NCBI GenBank assembly: GCA_963776375.1
Contig: CAVZMF010000003.1
Coordinates: 62,001 to 126,000, forward strand
Direction of reading: 5' to 3'
DNA length: 64,000 nucleotides
Origin: PALSA-612 sp963776375
Lineage (GTDB): Bacteria > Actinomycetota > Thermoleophilia > Gaiellales > Gaiellaceae
Shown: positions 48,859-57,482 of the stretch, piece by piece
Numbering within the stretch: position 1 is the first letter of the stretch
How the letters are laid out: every line of letters starts with the position of its first letter
Made by a program: the position numbers and the translations under genes
The notes under the pieces: generated by a model
The model's database searches: none
What the model was told of the DNA's origin: nothing
The model's input: only the letters and a program-made list of their open reading frames with translations

Positions 48859-48913
48859 GCGACGACTCTACCCACTCTCCTTCCGATAGCCGTCCGGTAG
48901 ATTCCTTCGCAGG

Positions 48914-49999
48914 ATGAACGAGTTCAAGCCTGGTCTCGAGGGTATCGTCGCCGTCGAGACCGAGATCGCCGAGCCCGACCGCGAGGGGGGTCAGCTTCGC
49001 TACCGCGGCATCGACATCGTCGAGCTCGTGGGCCATTACCCGTACGAGAACGTCTGGGGGCTCCTCGTCGACAACGACCTCAGCTCGGCCATGCCCGAGC
49101 CCGAGCGCTACGAGCCGGCGCGGCTGAACGGGAACGCGCCGTCCGACCTCCAGGCGGAGACGGCCCGCCTCTCCGGCGTGTGGAAGCTCGGCAAGCTGAA
49201 CGAGATCTCGGACGAGCAGGCGCGCGAGGACCTCGGCCGGATCTCCGCGCAGATGATGGGCATCGTCGCGCGCTCGGCGCGGATGGCCGACGGGCACCCC
49301 GACGAGATCCCGGCTGACGTGGTGGCGCAGGGGAAGACGGCGGCGGAGAAGTTCCTGCTCCAGTGGCGCGGCGAGGCCGACCCGAAGGCCGTCAAGGCGA
49401 TCGACACCTACTGGATCTGCACGGCCGAGCACGGGCTGAACGCCTCCACCTTCGCCGCGCGCATCGTCGCCTCGACGGGGGCCGACTGCGGTGCGGCGCT
49501 CTCGTCGGCGGTCGGCGCTCTCTCCGGGCCGCTGCACGGCGGCGCGCCGGCGTACGTGAAGCCGATGCTCGAGGAGGTCGCGGCGATGGGCGATCCCGAG
49601 AAGTGGGTCAAGGACCAGCTCGACGCCGGCAAGCGGATCATGGGCTTCGGCCATCGCATCTACCGCGCCGAGGATCCACGCTCGCGGATCCTCAAGGAGA
49701 CGGCTCGCGAGCTGGGCTCGCCGCAGATCGACATCGCCGAGCGCCTGGAGGAGGCCGCGCTCGTCGAGCTCGAGCGGCGCAAGCCCGATCGTCCGCTGAA
49801 GACGAACGTCGAGTACTACTCGGCGGTCGTCCTCGACATCGCCGAGGTGCCTCCGCCGCTCGCGCCCGCGATGTTCGCGTGCTCCCGCGTGGCCGGCTGG
49901 TCGGCGCACATCCTCGAGCAGAAGCGCACCGGCCGCCTGTTCCGTCCGTCAGCGACGTACATCGGGCCGGCTCCACGCAGTCTCGCCGCGGTCAGTTGA
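48914..49999 (+). CDS. gltA: Citrate synthase
   Basis: Condenses oxaloacetate with acetyl-CoA at the TCA entry; 361 residues. Active-site elements: CTAEHGLNASTFAAR (His), GPLHGGAP, FGHRIYRAEDPRS (His/Arg) and NVEYYSAVVLDIAEVP (Asp). The length fits the short dimeric Gram-positive/archaeal type. Methylcitrate synthases are close relatives, but placement opposite icd supports citrate synthase. Its TGA overlaps the TTG of the next gene. Confidence 0.94.
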   Translation: MNEFKPGLEGIVAVETEIAEPDREGGQLRYRGIDIVELVGHYPYENVWGLLVDNDLSSAMPEPERYEPARLNGNAPSDLQAETARLSGVWKLGKLNEISDEQAREDLGRISAQMMGIVARSARMADGHPDEIPADVVAQGKTAAEKFLLQWRGEADPKAVKAIDTYWICTAEHGLNASTFAARIVASTGADCGAALSSAVGALSGPLHGGAPAYVKPMLEEVAAMGDPEKWVKDQLDAGKRIMGFGHRIYRAEDPRSRILKETARELGSPQIDIAERLEEAALVELERRKPDRPLKTNVEYYSAVVLDIAEVPPPLAPAMFACSRVAGWSAHILEQKRTGRLFRPSATYIGPAPRSLAAVS

Positions 50000-50493
50000 C
50001 GCTCGCCGAGGCGGCGGCGCAGGCCGAATCGCTCGCCGAGGCGGGCTCGGAGCAAGAGTTGTCGAAGCTCCGGGCCGAGTGGAGCGACGAGATCGAGGCC
50101 GCCGCACGCAACGCCGACTACCGTGAACGCGCCGTCGCCTACCGCTCGATCGGCCAGTTCCGATTCCGCCAGAAGACCGAGCTCCTGCGACGGGGGCTCG
50201 AGGACGAGAGCCCCTCCTGCCGCGGCTCCGCGCTCGTCGCGCTGGAGCGGCTCTCGCGCGAGAGCCCGAGCGTGGTCAACTCCGTGCGCCCGCTGCTGCA
50301 CAAGATGGTCAACGCAGACGACAACCAGGCCGTGCGCCGGCTCGCCGTCGTCTGCCTGAAGAACGGTTCCGCCCAGCGCGAGACGATCACGCTCCTGGCC
50401 GGGCTCTCCGAGGACGACCGCCTCGATCGCGACCTCCGTGAGGTCGCCGCCAAGGTCGCGGCGACGCTCAAGAAGAAGGCCGGCCCTCGGTAA
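49996..50493 (+). CDS. HEAT-like repeat protein coupled to citrate synthase
   Basis: 165 residues from TTG 49996 (TTGA overlap). It is almost wholly helical with repeat-like units, for example RAVAYRSIGQFRFRQKTELL, SCRGSALVALERLSRESP and AVRRLAVVCLKNGSAQ, which look like HEAT/armadillo hairpins of about 30 residues. No catalytic motif. Coupling to gltA suggests co-expression; the function is unknown. Confidence 0.7.
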   Translation: MTLAEAAAQAESLAEAGSEQELSKLRAEWSDEIEAAARNADYRERAVAYRSIGQFRFRQKTELLRRGLEDESPSCRGSALVALERLSRESPSVVNSVRPLLHKMVNADDNQAVRRLAVVCLKNGSAQRETITLLAGLSEDDRLDRDLREVAAKVAATLKKKAGPR

Positions 50494-50520
50494 CGGGGGA
50501 AACAGCCGGTTTCCCCCGTT
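50492..50520 (+). terminator. Hairpin terminator after the gltA operon
   Basis: AACGGGGGAAAC and GTTTCCCCCGTT make 12 perfect pairs around a 5-base loop; the stop codon TAA is part of the first arm. There is only a weak U-tract. Confidence 0.7.
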
Positions 50521-50610
50521 GGCCCCCTTCCCTGAGCGGCGCTCACAGAGCCGTAGCGGCCGACGCCGGTCAAACCGGCATCGGCGGCGGGTGGAGAGCT
50601 CGGGGCTTCG

Positions 50611-51525
50611 CTAGCTCGCTTCGTCTCCAGTTCGCGTGGGTTGTCTTCGCGCGTGGGGGTGCGCGTCGAAGTACGCGTCGCGGCGGCGCCTGTCCGTGAC
50701 GTGCGTGTACAGCTCGGTCGTGGCCAGGTCGGCGTGGCCGAGCATCTCCTGGACGGAGCGCAGGTCGGCGCCGCCCTCGAGCAGGTGCGTTGCGAAGGAG
50801 TGGCGGAGGAGGTGCGGATGGACGCGCTCGGGCTCGAGACCCGCCTTCTCTGCGAGCCGGCGCAGGATCAGGAAGGCGCCCGCGCGGGTCAGCGGCCCGC
50901 CGCGCGAGTTGAGGAAGAGCTCCGGCCGGTGACGCCGGTCGAGGAAAGGCCGCCCGCGGACCTGGTAGCGGCGCAGCGCCTCGACCGCGCGGCGGCCGAT
51001 AGGCACGACGCGCTCCTTCCCGCCCTTGCCCACGCAGCGGACGAGCCGCTCGTCGAGGTCGACGGCCGCCCGCTCGAGGCCGACCGCCTCGCTCACGCGC
51101 AGGCCGGCGCCGTAGAGCAGTTCGACGAGCGCGCCGTCGCGGAAGGCCCGCGGCGTCGTCCCGTTGGCGGCCTCGATCAGGCGCTCGGCCTCACCGGCCG
51201 AGAGTGTGCGCGGCAGCTTGCGCGCGCGGCGGGGCGAGGCGATCCCGGCGGCCGGGTTGTCCTCGCGTGCGCCGACGAGCGTCTGGTGGCGGTAGAACGA
51301 GCGCAGGGCGGCCAGCCGGCGCGCGATCGTCGCGTTCGCCCGGCCGGCGGAGCGGAGGCCGGCGAGGTAGCTCTCGATCTCCTCGGTGGTCGCGTCCGAG
51401 ACCGGTCGCCCGAGTGAGCGGCGGAAGTCCTCGAGGTCGCGCCGGTAGCTCTCGACCGTGCGCGGCGAAAGTCGGGCGCGGGAGACGGCGAGGAAGCTCT
51501 CGACGGCGGGGTCCGGCGAGCTCAC
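50611..51525 (-). CDS. xerD: Tyrosine site-specific recombinase XerD
   Basis: 304 residues, resolves chromosome dimers at dif with XerC. The N-terminal SAM-like core-binding domain (VESFLAVSRARLSPRTVESY) is followed by the catalytic domain with Arg in YGAGLRVSEAVGLE, HPHLLRHSFATHLLEGGADL (His-x2-Arg), LGHADLATTELYTHV (His and nucleophile Tyr). The GTG start overlaps the stop of the DUF1461 gene. XerD and XerC lie only about 700 bases apart here. Confidence 0.92.
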   Translation of the reverse strand: MSSPDPAVESFLAVSRARLSPRTVESYRRDLEDFRRSLGRPVSDATTEEIESYLAGLRSAGRANATIARRLAALRSFYRHQTLVGAREDNPAAGIASPRRARKLPRTLSAGEAERLIEAANGTTPRAFRDGALVELLYGAGLRVSEAVGLERAAVDLDERLVRCVGKGGKERVVPIGRRAVEALRRYQVRGRPFLDRRHRPELFLNSRGGPLTRAGAFLILRRLAEKAGLEPERVHPHLLRHSFATHLLEGGADLRSVQEMLGHADLATTELYTHVTDRRRRDAYFDAHPHARRQPTRTGDEAS

Positions 51526-52238
51526 GCCGCAGGTTTCGCGACGAGTCTCGTCCTTCCCTGCGTTCGCCGCTCCCAGGCGCCCGCAACGAACCAGAGCGCC
51601 GCGGCCTGGACGACGGCGAGCACGCCGAGGACGACGGCCGTGTCGATCCAGAACCGGTCGGGATAGAGACGGCGCAGCGTGTCGGTGTCGTCGAAGCGCC
51701 AGCTCGACCCGCCGAAGAAGGCCAGGTGGAAGGGCGTCGAGAACGCGGGCCAGTAGACGACGGCGAGCACGCCGACGAGCGCGGCGAGCCCGAGCGTCAG
51801 CAGCGCGCCGAGCCTGAGCGCCCGCGGCACGAGCGAGCGGCGCGTCGGCCGGAAGGCGAGGCCGACGGCGAGCGCGGCGATCACGACCGCGGCTGCGATC
51901 TGGAGCGTGTACAGCCGGCCGAGCAGCGTGCGGACGTCGCTCATGTGCCGGATCTCCCGCGCCGTGAACGCGGGCGTGCCGTCTGGCAGGCGCGCGCGGC
52001 GGAGCAGCGCCAGCCCGTCCCGCTCGTCGGGCCGGATCGAGTGCAGGCCGGTCAGCGCCAGCGCCGTGCGCTGCTCCTTCGCCAGGCCGAGGTCGTCCCG
52101 CGGGACGCCGCCGTGCTCGTAGACGGCGCGCACGTACCAGTCGCCGGTCACGACGCGGAGGCCGTCGGCGAGGAGGATCGCCGGCACGGTCACGGCGATC
52201 GCGACGAGAAGCGCAAGGGGTACGAGCCTGCTCATCAC
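51522..52238 (-). CDS. DUF1461 (TIGR01906-type) integral membrane protein
   Basis: 238 residues with four transmembrane helices: the N-terminal LVPLALLVAIAVTVPAILL, AAVVIAALAVGLAF, LLTLGLAALVGVLAVVYW and VVLGVLAVVQAAALWF. The extracellular segment after helix 1 and the late motif DDTDTLRRLYPDRFW are hallmarks of this uncharacterised family. Start and stop overlap both recombinase genes (GTGATGA and GTGA), so all three are co-translated. Function unknown. Confidence 0.85.
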   Translation of the reverse strand: MMSRLVPLALLVAIAVTVPAILLADGLRVVTGDWYVRAVYEHGGVPRDDLGLAKEQRTALALTGLHSIRPDERDGLALLRRARLPDGTPAFTAREIRHMSDVRTLLGRLYTLQIAAAVVIAALAVGLAFRPTRRSLVPRALRLGALLTLGLAALVGVLAVVYWPAFSTPFHLAFFGGSSWRFDDTDTLRRLYPDRFWIDTAVVLGVLAVVQAAALWFVAGAWERRTQGRTRLVAKPAA

Positions 52239-53071
52239 GACCGAGGATGCGCGCGGTCGTACACCCGGCGCAAGCGGCGGCCGTCGACGTGGCTGTAGAC
52301 CTGCGTCGTCGACAGGGAGCTGTGGCCGAGCAGCTCCTGGATCACGCGCAGGTCGGCGCCGCCCTCGAGCAGGTGCGTCGCGAAGGCATGGCGCAGGCTG
52401 TGCGGGTGCGGCACGAGCCGGCGCAGCGTGCTCGTGTCCAGGCGCCGGCCGCGGGCGGAGAGGAAGAGCGCGTTCTCCGCGCCGGTGACGAGCCCGGGCC
52501 GGCCGTCGCGCAGGTAGAGGCCGACCCGGTAGGCGGCCTCCTCGCCGAGCGGGACGACGCGCTCCTTCTCGCCTTTGCCGCGGACGTGCACCGTCTCGGC
52601 GTCGAAGTCGACGTCGGCGAGGTCGAGCCCGACGGCCTCGTGACTCCGCAGACCGGCCGAGTAGACGAGCTCGACGAGCGCGCGGTTGCGGAGCTGGAGC
52701 GGCTCGTCGCCCGACAGCGCGGCGAGCGTGCGCTCGAGCTCGGGCAGCTTGGGCGCCTGCGGCAGCCGGCGCGGGCGGCGCGGCGAGAGCTGCACGTCGG
52801 GCACGTGCTCGGCGCCGAGTGCGAAGCGGATCAGCGAGCTGGCGGAGGCGAGCCTGCGCGCGATCGTCGCCGGCGCCAGGCGGCGAGGCCGGCCTCGGCC
52901 CAGCTCCGCTGCGTAGTCGGAAAGCAACCGGGCGTCGACGTCGTCGAGCGCCGCGCCGCGCGCTTCGAGCCAGTTCGCGAACGGCTCGAGGTCGAAGCGG
53001 TACGCGCGACGGGTCGCCTCACCGAGCCCCGGCGAGGCGAGGAAGCGCTCGATCGCAGGGCGCGCCTGCAT
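52235..53071 (-). CDS. xerC: Tyrosine site-specific recombinase XerC-like
   Basis: 278 residues from ATG 53071. Core-binding domain IERFLASPGLGEATRRAYRF; catalytic Arg in YSAGLRSHEAVGLD, Lys region RGKGEKERVVPLG, then HPHSLRHAFATHLLEGGADL and LGHSSLSTTQVYSHV. Compared with the XerD copy, about ten residues of the helix before HPHSLRH are missing (GRRLDTSTLRRLVPHPH), making the catalytic domain shorter than usual, but all five catalytic residues are there. It forms a unit with DUF1461 and xerD. Confidence 0.88.
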   Translation of the reverse strand: MQARPAIERFLASPGLGEATRRAYRFDLEPFANWLEARGAALDDVDARLLSDYAAELGRGRPRRLAPATIARRLASASSLIRFALGAEHVPDVQLSPRRPRRLPQAPKLPELERTLAALSGDEPLQLRNRALVELVYSAGLRSHEAVGLDLADVDFDAETVHVRGKGEKERVVPLGEEAAYRVGLYLRDGRPGLVTGAENALFLSARGRRLDTSTLRRLVPHPHSLRHAFATHLLEGGADLRVIQELLGHSSLSTTQVYSHVDGRRLRRVYDRAHPRS

Positions 53072-53120
53072 GCGCTCATTGTTCGCGCCGAAGCTGTCGG
53101 AGCCTGCCCCGAGCGTCGCG

Positions 53121-53687
53121 CTAGGAGTCCGGGAGCTCGTCGCTGAGCAACGAGTAGAGCACGAAATCGACGCGGCGGCCCTGGCGCTCGTTGAAGCGCA
53201 CCGAGCGCAGGACGCCCTCGCGGCGGAACCCGGCCGACTCGGCCACGCGCTGCGACGTGACGTTGCGCTGGTCGGCACGGAGCTGCAGGCGCTTCATGCC
53301 GCAGGTCGTGAGCGCCCAGCGTGCGGCCAGGCGGGTGGCGCGGGTGGCGACGCCCCGGCCGCGCGACTCGGGGCGAACCCAGTAGCCGACCTCGGCCACG
53401 CCGTGCTCGGTGTCGAGCCAGTGCAGCCCCACGGAGCCGACGACCTCGCCCGTCGCCGCGTCGGTGACCGCGAAGGCGGCGTGCGTGCCGTCCTTCCAGC
53501 CGCGGCGCGTCATCGCCACGTAGGTTCGCGCGTCCGCCTCGCCGTACGGCTGTGGCACCTGGTCGAGCCACCAGGCGATGTCCTCGTCCTGACACGCGTT
53601 GACGATCGCGGGCACGTCGCGCTCCTGCCAGGGGCGGAGCGCGATCTCTCCGTCCGAGAGCGGCGGGGACGGGGGCTCGATCGGCAT
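53121..53687 (-). CDS. GNAT family N-acetyltransferase (RimJ/RimL-like)
   Basis: 188 residues from ATG 53687. EIALRPWQERDVPAIVNACQ opens the domain, GEVVGSVGLHWLDTEHGVAEV is strands 2-4, VRPESRGRGVATRATRLAARWAL is the acetyl-CoA loop, and LQLRADQRNVTSQRVAESAGFRREGVL is the complete motif B of the RimJ/L group. These acetylate protein N-termini or small amines; the target is unknown. It is divergent from the secreted repeat protein with 34 bases between starts. Confidence 0.87.
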   Translation of the reverse strand: MPIEPPSPPLSDGEIALRPWQERDVPAIVNACQDEDIAWWLDQVPQPYGEADARTYVAMTRRGWKDGTHAAFAVTDAATGEVVGSVGLHWLDTEHGVAEVGYWVRPESRGRGVATRATRLAARWALTTCGMKRLQLRADQRNVTSQRVAESAGFRREGVLRSVRFNERQGRRVDFVLYSLLSDELPDS

Positions 53688-53721
53688 CCGGCGACGATAT
53701 CGGCGCGTACCATGGTCGGAG

Positions 53722-54936
53722 GTGACTCGGCGGCTCGTTCTGATCGGCGCCCTCGCCGCGGCTCTCGCGGCCGGCGGCATCGTCGCGGGCGTCGTGCTCG
53801 CGGCGGGCGGCTCGAGCACCTCCGCGCAGCAGCCGGCGCAGCAGCAGACGGGAACGCTCGACCTGCACCCGATCGCCGGCAACTTCAAGCCCGACGGGAC
53901 GAAGCTCTCGGACTGCCGCGACCAGCGCTGCTACGAGCAGGCGTTCGGCAACGTCGCCTTCTACAAAGGCCCGAAGGCCGCGCTGGCGCTGTTCGCGAAG
54001 CAGATGGCGGCGAACAAGGCCGTCGAGGCGGGCTGCCACCGGATCGCGCACAAGATCGGCTCCGCCTCGCTCGTCCGCTACCACGGGAACATCCCGAAGG
54101 CGTTCGCGCAGGGTGGCTCGATCTGCTGGTCCGGCTACTACCACGGCATCCTCGAGCGCGCCTTCTACGGCATCTCGACCGAGGCGGGCCTGATCAAGGC
54201 CGCGCGCCGCGTCTGCGCGAGCCCCGGGCTCCAGAGCAACGAATGGCTCCTCTACCAGTGCGTGCACGGCCTCGGCCACGGCCTGATGATCTCGACCGGC
54301 TACGACCTGCCCTTTGCGCTGCGTGTCTGCGACAAGCTGGAGACGAGCTGGGACCAGACCTCCTGCACGGGCGGGGTCTACATGGAGAACGTGAACGCTG
54401 CGAACGGGACGTCGATCGGCTTCAAGACCCCGTGGGTGCGCGAGAACGACCTCGTCTACCCCTGCGACGCGGCCGTGGCCAGGGGGCACGAGCTCTACTG
54501 CTATCTGATGGTCACCTCGCGGATCCTGGCCGCCAACGGGTACGACTGGAAGGCGACCGCAAAGATCTGCTCGCAGGTCGCGGAGGCCTGGATCGCGACG
54601 TGCTTCCAGTCCTTCGGCCGCGACGCGGACGGGACGACGCGCCAGGATCCCGTGCAGGACAGGGAGCTCTGCAAGCTGGCCGGGAAGTGGGAAGGCGAGT
54701 GCGTCTACGGCGTCGTCCGCGACATGACCGCGAACTACGCCGGCGGCCGCCAGGCCTCGGGCTTCTGCCGGATCGTCGACGCGAGGCTCAAGGGCTACTG
54801 CTACCAGGGGCTGGGAACGGTCCTCGGGACGCTCCATCCCGAGACGGCCGGACGCCGCGCCGCGTGCGCGAGGTTCAGCCCGAAACGCTTCCTGGACGCG
54901 TGTCTGCGCGGCGCAGGGGTGCCGGTCACAGCCTAG
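53722..54936 (+). CDS. Secreted Cys/His repeat protein, family unknown
   Basis: 404 residues from a GTG. The signal/anchor helix (LVLIGALAAALAAGGIVAGVVLAAGG) is followed by a Ser/Gln-rich linker, then about 340 residues built from repeated helical units of 40-55 residues, each with a Cys-aromatic/x-x-Gly core: CYEQAFGNV, CHRIAHKIG, CWSGYYHGILE, CVHGLGHGLM, CTGGVYMEN, CFQSFGRD, CVYGVVRDM, CYQGLGTVLG. A second Cys usually lies 8-15 residues before. Histidines cluster in the first three units. It is not a c-type cytochrome (no CxxCH). Metal, heme or disulfide-stabilised solenoid structures are possible. I do not recognise the family. Confidence 0.75.
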   Translation: MTRRLVLIGALAAALAAGGIVAGVVLAAGGSSTSAQQPAQQQTGTLDLHPIAGNFKPDGTKLSDCRDQRCYEQAFGNVAFYKGPKAALALFAKQMAANKAVEAGCHRIAHKIGSASLVRYHGNIPKAFAQGGSICWSGYYHGILERAFYGISTEAGLIKAARRVCASPGLQSNEWLLYQCVHGLGHGLMISTGYDLPFALRVCDKLETSWDQTSCTGGVYMENVNAANGTSIGFKTPWVRENDLVYPCDAAVARGHELYCYLMVTSRILAANGYDWKATAKICSQVAEAWIATCFQSFGRDADGTTRQDPVQDRELCKLAGKWEGECVYGVVRDMTANYAGGRQASGFCRIVDARLKGYCYQGLGTVLGTLHPETAGRRAACARFSPKRFLDACLRGAGVPVTA

Positions 54937-54977
54937 AATCGGTCTTTCGGCCCCGTCTTCCCTGGGCCGACCACGTC

Positions 54978-56585
54978 ATGGCCACGACCACCGAGAGAGA
55001 GCTGCGCGGACCGGTCGGCCTCGCCGACCACGGGCTGACCCCGGTCGGCAGCGTGCACTGGAACCCGACGACGGCGCTGCTCTACACCCACGCGCTGAAG
55101 CGGGGCGAGGGCGTGCTCGCCGAGGGCGGGCCGCTCGTCGTCGACACCGGGCGCTTCACCGGCCGCTCGCCGAAGGACAAGTTCGTCGTCCGCGAGCCTG
55201 GATCCGAGGAGCGGATCTGGTGGGGCACCGTGAACCAGCCGCTCTCGGAGGAGCACTTCGAGGGCCTGCGCGAGAAGGTCGTCGCGCACCTCGACGGGCA
55301 GGAGCTGTACGTCGTCGACGCGTTCGCAGGCGCCGATGCCGCGCACCGGGTCGCGGTGCGCGTCGTCACGGGCCGGGCCTACCACGCGCTGTTCGCGAAG
55401 ACGATGTTCATCGAGCCCACGGACGAGGAGCTGCGCGCGTTCCGCCCTCAGGCACTCGTGCTGCACGCGCCCGAGGTCGAGGCGGATTCGGAGGCCGACG
55501 GCACGCGCACCGGCACCTTCGTCGTTCTCCATCCGACGCGGACGGAGATCCTGGTCGGAGGCACCTTCTACGGCGGCGAGATCAAGAAGGGGATCTTCAC
55601 GGTCATGAACGACCGACTCCCGCTCGAGGGCGTATTCCCCATGCACTGCTCGGCCAACGTCGACGACGACGGGCGCGTGGCGATCTTCTTCGGCCTCTCG
55701 GGCACCGGCAAGACGACGCTCTCCGCCGACCCGAAGCGGCACCTGATCGGCGACGACGAGCACGGCTGGGGGGACACGGGCGTGTTCAACGTCGAGGGCG
55801 GCTGCTACGCGAAGGTGATCCGGCTCTCGGCCGAGGCCGAGCCGCAGATCTTCGCGACGACGCGCCGCTTCGGCACCATCCTCGAGAACGTGGCCGTGGA
55901 CGAGGGCGGCGTCCTCGACCTCGACGACGAGTCGAAGACCGAGAACACCCGCGCGGCCTACAAGCTCGAGGAGATCGCGAACGCGCTGCCCGCGAAGCGC
56001 GCCGGCCATCCGAGCTCCGTGGTCATGCTCACCGCGGACGCTTTCGGGATCCTGCCGCCGATCGCGCGGCTGGCCCGCGAGCAGGCGATGTTCTACTTCC
56101 TGTCCGGCTATACCGCCAAGGTCGCCGGGACGGAGATCGGCGTGACCGAGCCGCAGGCGACGTTCTCGACCTGCTTCGGCGCTCCCTTCCTGCCGCAGCC
56201 GCCGGCCGTCTACGCGCGCATGCTCGGCGAGAAGCTCGACGAGCACCCGCACGCGACCGTCTGGCTCGTCAACACCGGCTGGACGGGCGGGCCGTTCGGC
56301 AGAGGGCACCGGATGCCGATCGCGGCGACGCGGGCCCTGCTCAGGGCGGCGCTCGACGAGGGCCTGCGGAGCGTCGAGTACCGGACGGATCCCGTCTTCG
56401 GCTTCGAGGTGCCGGTCAGCGTGCCGGGCGTCGATACGGCGCTGCTGGACCCGCGCTCGACCTGGGCCGATCCCGATGCCTACGACCGCAAGGCGGCCGA
56501 GCTGGCGCGGATGTTCCGCGACAACTTCGCCCAGTTCGAGGACACCGTGGACGACGCGGTGTCCGCCGCAGGGCCGCGCGCGTGA
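54978..56585 (+). CDS. pckA: Phosphoenolpyruvate carboxykinase (ATP)
   Basis: Converts oxaloacetate plus ATP to PEP, the first step of gluconeogenesis; 535 residues. Substrate loop GRFTGRSPKDKFVV, metal/PEP region GTFYGGEIKKGIFTVMN, kinase-1a P-loop FGLSGTGKTTLS, kinase-2 DDEHGW, and adenine region NTGWTGGPFGRGHRM. The ATP-type signature distinguishes it from the GTP enzyme more usual in actinobacteria. Its TGA overlaps the GTG of the formyltransferase gene. Confidence 0.96.
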   Translation: MATTTERELRGPVGLADHGLTPVGSVHWNPTTALLYTHALKRGEGVLAEGGPLVVDTGRFTGRSPKDKFVVREPGSEERIWWGTVNQPLSEEHFEGLREKVVAHLDGQELYVVDAFAGADAAHRVAVRVVTGRAYHALFAKTMFIEPTDEELRAFRPQALVLHAPEVEADSEADGTRTGTFVVLHPTRTEILVGGTFYGGEIKKGIFTVMNDRLPLEGVFPMHCSANVDDDGRVAIFFGLSGTGKTTLSADPKRHLIGDDEHGWGDTGVFNVEGGCYAKVIRLSAEAEPQIFATTRRFGTILENVAVDEGGVLDLDDESKTENTRAAYKLEEIANALPAKRAGHPSSVVMLTADAFGILPPIARLAREQAMFYFLSGYTAKVAGTEIGVTEPQATFSTCFGAPFLPQPPAVYARMLGEKLDEHPHATVWLVNTGWTGGPFGRGHRMPIAATRALLRAALDEGLRSVEYRTDPVFGFEVPVSVPGVDTALLDPRSTWADPDAYDRKAAELARMFRDNFAQFEDTVDDAVSAAGPRA

Positions 56586-57446
56586 TCCCCGACGCGCCCT
56601 GGCGCGTCGTGATCGTCTCCCAGATTCCGAGGATGGCTGTGGGCTATGCGGAGCTCGTGCGCGAGCTCGGCCACGAGCCGGTCGCGCACCTGGCGGCGCG
56701 GTTCCCGGCTCGATTCGACAGCCCTCGTGCGCGGCACTTCGCGGCCGGCCTCTTGCTCGAGGGGCCGCAGGAGCTGGATCTCGTCTACCCCGCAGGGAGG
56801 GACCGCATCGCGCCCCTGCTGCGCTTCTACGAGCCCGATCTCCTGCTCTGCACCGCGTTCCCGTGGCGCCTTCCCGCCGACGCGCTCGCGGTGCCGCGGA
56901 TCGCCTGCGTCAACGGCCACCCCTCCCTCCTGCCGAAGTACCGCGGCCCGACGCCGATGGGCTGGGCGGTGCGCAACGGCGAGACCGAGATCGGCATGAC
57001 CTTCCACGTCATGGACGAGACCTTCGACACCGGCGGGATCCTGGCCCAGAAGGCGGTGCCGCTCGACGACGAGGAAGGCATGGACACGCTGCTGGCCGAA
57101 GCTCGGCGCCGCGGCGGCCGAGCTCCTGCCCGTCGTGTTCGAGCGGCTCGCACGCGGCGACACGGGGGAGCCGCAGGAGGGCGGTGAGTACCAGAGCCTG
57201 TTCGACGACGACTACGCCTTCGTCGACACCGCGCAGACCGCCGCGGAGGTGCACACGCAGGTCCGGGCGTGGCGGCTCTCGCCAATCGGCAAGAACGAGC
57301 GCGGGCCGATCCTCGAGCTCGACGGCGAGCGCGTCCGGATCCTGAGGTCGTCGCTGACCGAGGTTGAGGGCGCCGAGCGACTCGACTGCGCGGACGCGCC
57401 GCTCTGGATCGTCGAGACCGAGCCCGCAGACGCGCCGCCGCAGTGA
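56582..57446 (+). CDS. Formyltransferase-family protein (methionyl-tRNA formyltransferase-like), one frameshift
   Basis: About 287 residues. The Rossmann-like formyl-transferase core has CVNGHPSLLPKYRGPTPMGW (Asn and His of the catalytic triad) and GMTFHVMDETFDTGGILAQ (catalytic Asp). The C-terminal domain (AWRLSPIGKNERGPILELDG) is like the Fmt C-terminal barrel. One extra G near 57100 breaks the frame; removing it gives LLAKLGAAAAELLPVVFERL. The N-terminus (RVVIVSQIPRMAVGYAELV) differs from standard Fmt, so it may formylate a sugar nucleotide or another amine instead. GTGA overlap with pckA. Confidence 0.8.
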
Positions 57447-57482
57447 AGCGCCTGCCTCCTCGATTCGTGTAGCTTCAAAGCG

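Noticed and set aside
53599..53721. N-terminal extension of the secreted Cys/His protein
   Set aside because: The extension overlaps the divergent GNAT start and lacks signal-peptide logic; GTG 53722 places the hydrophobic helix at the N-terminus.
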